Positions 23,680 to 24,340 of a stretch of 24,340 nucleotides of DNA are shown one piece after another (the stretch's first letter is position 1; the number at the start of each line of letters is the position of its first letter). The position numbers and the translations under genes were made by a program. The notes under the pieces are model-generated. The model worked only from the letters and a program-made list of their open reading frames with translations, did no database searches and was not told the DNA's origin. Origin of the DNA: a virus; the IMG/VR virus record IMGVR_UViG_3300031629_000079, positions 1-24,340 of that record. The stretch is one strand, 5' to 3'.

Positions 23680-23755
23680 GATTAGTGTAGACGAAATCAC
23701 AGACGAAGCTGGCACAGAAGGCATGACTGCTGCTAATGCTGCGATTGCTGCGTAA
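23672..23755 (+). pseudogene. 27-residue remnant of a fibre gene start
   Basis: The frame ATG 23672 to TAA 23753-23755 encodes MSKISVDEITDEAGTEG followed by an Ala-rich tail. The first 15 residues match the way many marine phage fibre genes begin ('MSKI.VDeI.DeaGTgap.f..g'). Here the frame stops after 27 codons, so a fibre gene has apparently been cut down to its start. AGGAGG at 23658-23663 is an excellent ribosome-binding site, so a short peptide may still be made. A functional mini-gene cannot be ruled out. Confidence 0.5.
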
Positions 23756-23780
23756 GAAATAAAGAACAGGACGCCGACTA

Positions 23781-23975
23781 ATGGATAAGAGAACAGTAGC
23801 ATCGGCGCATGAGCGCATTGACGGCCTTGAGAAAGAGGTCATTGCTATAAAGACTGAGGTTAAAATCCAGTTCAAGGATTTGTTTACTCGCGTTAAGCGC
23901 ATGGAATCTATCATGCTTGCAGCCACTGGCTCTATCATTGCACTCTTAGTAGCTGTGCTAATGAAGATGGGATAG
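23781..23975 (+). CDS. Holin candidate (XhlA-like, coiled coil plus one membrane segment)
   Basis: A 64-residue protein. Residues 1-43 form a charged helix with heptad spacing (HERIDGLEKEVIAIKTEVKIQFKDLFTRVKRME). One membrane segment follows (SIMLAATGSIIALLVAVLM, about 43-61) and a short KMG end. This layout is that of the XhlA / haemolysin-like small membrane proteins encoded in phage lysis cassettes. The position after the fibres and the single membrane pass suit a holin or holin-like lysis protein. AGGACG precedes ATG 23781. A spanin or other membrane protein is the alternative. Confidence 0.62.
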   Translation: MDKRTVASAHERIDGLEKEVIAIKTEVKIQFKDLFTRVKRMESIMLAATGSIIALLVAVLMKMG

Positions 23976-23984
23976 GCTTTAGCT

Positions 23985-24340
23985 ATGGCTGTGCTTGAAA
24001 CAATCATGGCAGCCAACGCAGCGTATGCAATTATTAAGAAAACGCTGGAGAATGGCCGCCAGGTCAAGGATATGGTGGGCCATGTTGGCAAGTTTCTCAA
24101 TGCCGAATCTGATCTAAAAGACGCCGTTGAACGCAAGAAGAAGAACCCCATTACAGCTATTACAGGTGGTGCCGAGGGTGATTGGGAAGAGTTCCAAGCT
24201 CTTGAAAACATTAAAGAAAAGCGCCGTGAGCTTGAGTCTTGGTGCAGACTATACGGACCCCCTGGCACTTGGGACCGTTGGATTTCTTGGCAGGCCGAAG
24301 CGCGTAGAGCTCGACGTGCAGCGCAGAAGCAAAAAGAAAA
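23985..24340 (+). CDS. Conserved phage protein, 3' end beyond the window
   Basis: The frame is open from ATG 23985 to the window edge (118 codons). The product opens with an apolar-to-amphipathic helix (LETIMAANAAYAIIKKTLENGRQVKDMVGHVGKF), continues with a Lys-rich linker, then FQALENIKEKRRELESWCRLYGPPGTWDRWISWQAEARRARR. The ending 'lYGpPG.WdrW..fQAeaRk.R' is familiar from a protein found in marine phages near the lysis genes; I know of no function for it. It starts 9 bases after the holin candidate with AGG upstream. It may be a membrane- or lysis-associated coiled-coil protein, but this is a guess. Confidence 0.65.
   Translation, partial: MAVLETIMAANAAYAIIKKTLENGRQVKDMVGHVGKFLNAESDLKDAVERKKKNPITAITGGAEGDWEEFQALENIKEKRRELESWCRLYGPPGTWDRWISWQAEARRARRAAQKQKE

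Noticed and set aside
23630-24268. Antisense frame of 212 codons over the holin and the last gene
   Set aside because: It overlaps three well-supported + strand frames with good ribosome-binding sites. Its Ser/Arg/Phe-rich composition is that of an antisense shadow.
1-24340. CRISPR array, insertion sequence, integrase or attachment site
   Set aside because: I saw no spaced short palindromic repeats, transposase motifs, terminal inverted repeats or integrase. The only repeats are coding repeats in fibre genes.

Overview
This window looks like the late (packaging, morphogenesis, ejection, tail fibre and start of lysis) half of a short-tailed, T7-like tailed phage (podovirus morphology). All supported genes lie on the + strand and are packed head to tail with 1-8 base overlaps or very short gaps. 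The order matches the T7-type late module: terminase, connector/portal, scaffold, capsid, tail tubular A and B, three size classes of internal (ejection) proteins, fibres, holin. Several protein families are ones I associate with marine podoviruses: a basic GGLN...GPMKD protein beside the portal, GIGTSSP-type fibre repeats, an MSKISVDEI-type fibre start and a short post-capsid protein. I therefore infer a marine bacterial host. The host cannot be identified from this sequence, and no RNA polymerase, integrase, tRNA or endolysin is present here.

Layout. 1-78: the last codons of a gene ending in the acidic single-stranded-DNA-binding-protein tip DDSIPF. 78-2013: terminase small and large subunits. 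2013-3493: a GNAT-like protein and a run of small proteins, including a 40-residue Lys/Ala/Pro protein (3094-3216). 3498-6071: portal, a Bbp19-like small protein, and scaffold. 6072-6238: the largest gene-free stretch, 167 bases, rich in inverted repeats and leading into the major capsid gene (6239-7072). 7086-10200: a small post-capsid protein, a hairpin, and tail tubular proteins A and B. 10204-19179: four ejection proteins of 148, 843, 1172 and 823 residues. 19220-23755: fibre region with an S74 self-cleaving fibre, a C1q-like fibre, a conserved 91-residue fibre-associated protein and a 27-residue fibre-start remnant. 23781-24340: an XhlA-like holin candidate and an incomplete conserved gene.

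How it works together. Terminase pumps DNA through the portal into a prohead of capsid protein assembled on the scaffold. The tail tubular proteins and fibres complete the tail. The large internal proteins are expected to be ejected into the cell to build a DNA conduit. The 1172-residue ejection protein also carries a ParB-like region and a region resembling RelA/SpoT nucleotidyltransferases, so it may deliver activities into the host (a 'polyvalent' protein). This, the structured capsid leader, and the recombination-prone fibre cassette are the parts most worth a second look.
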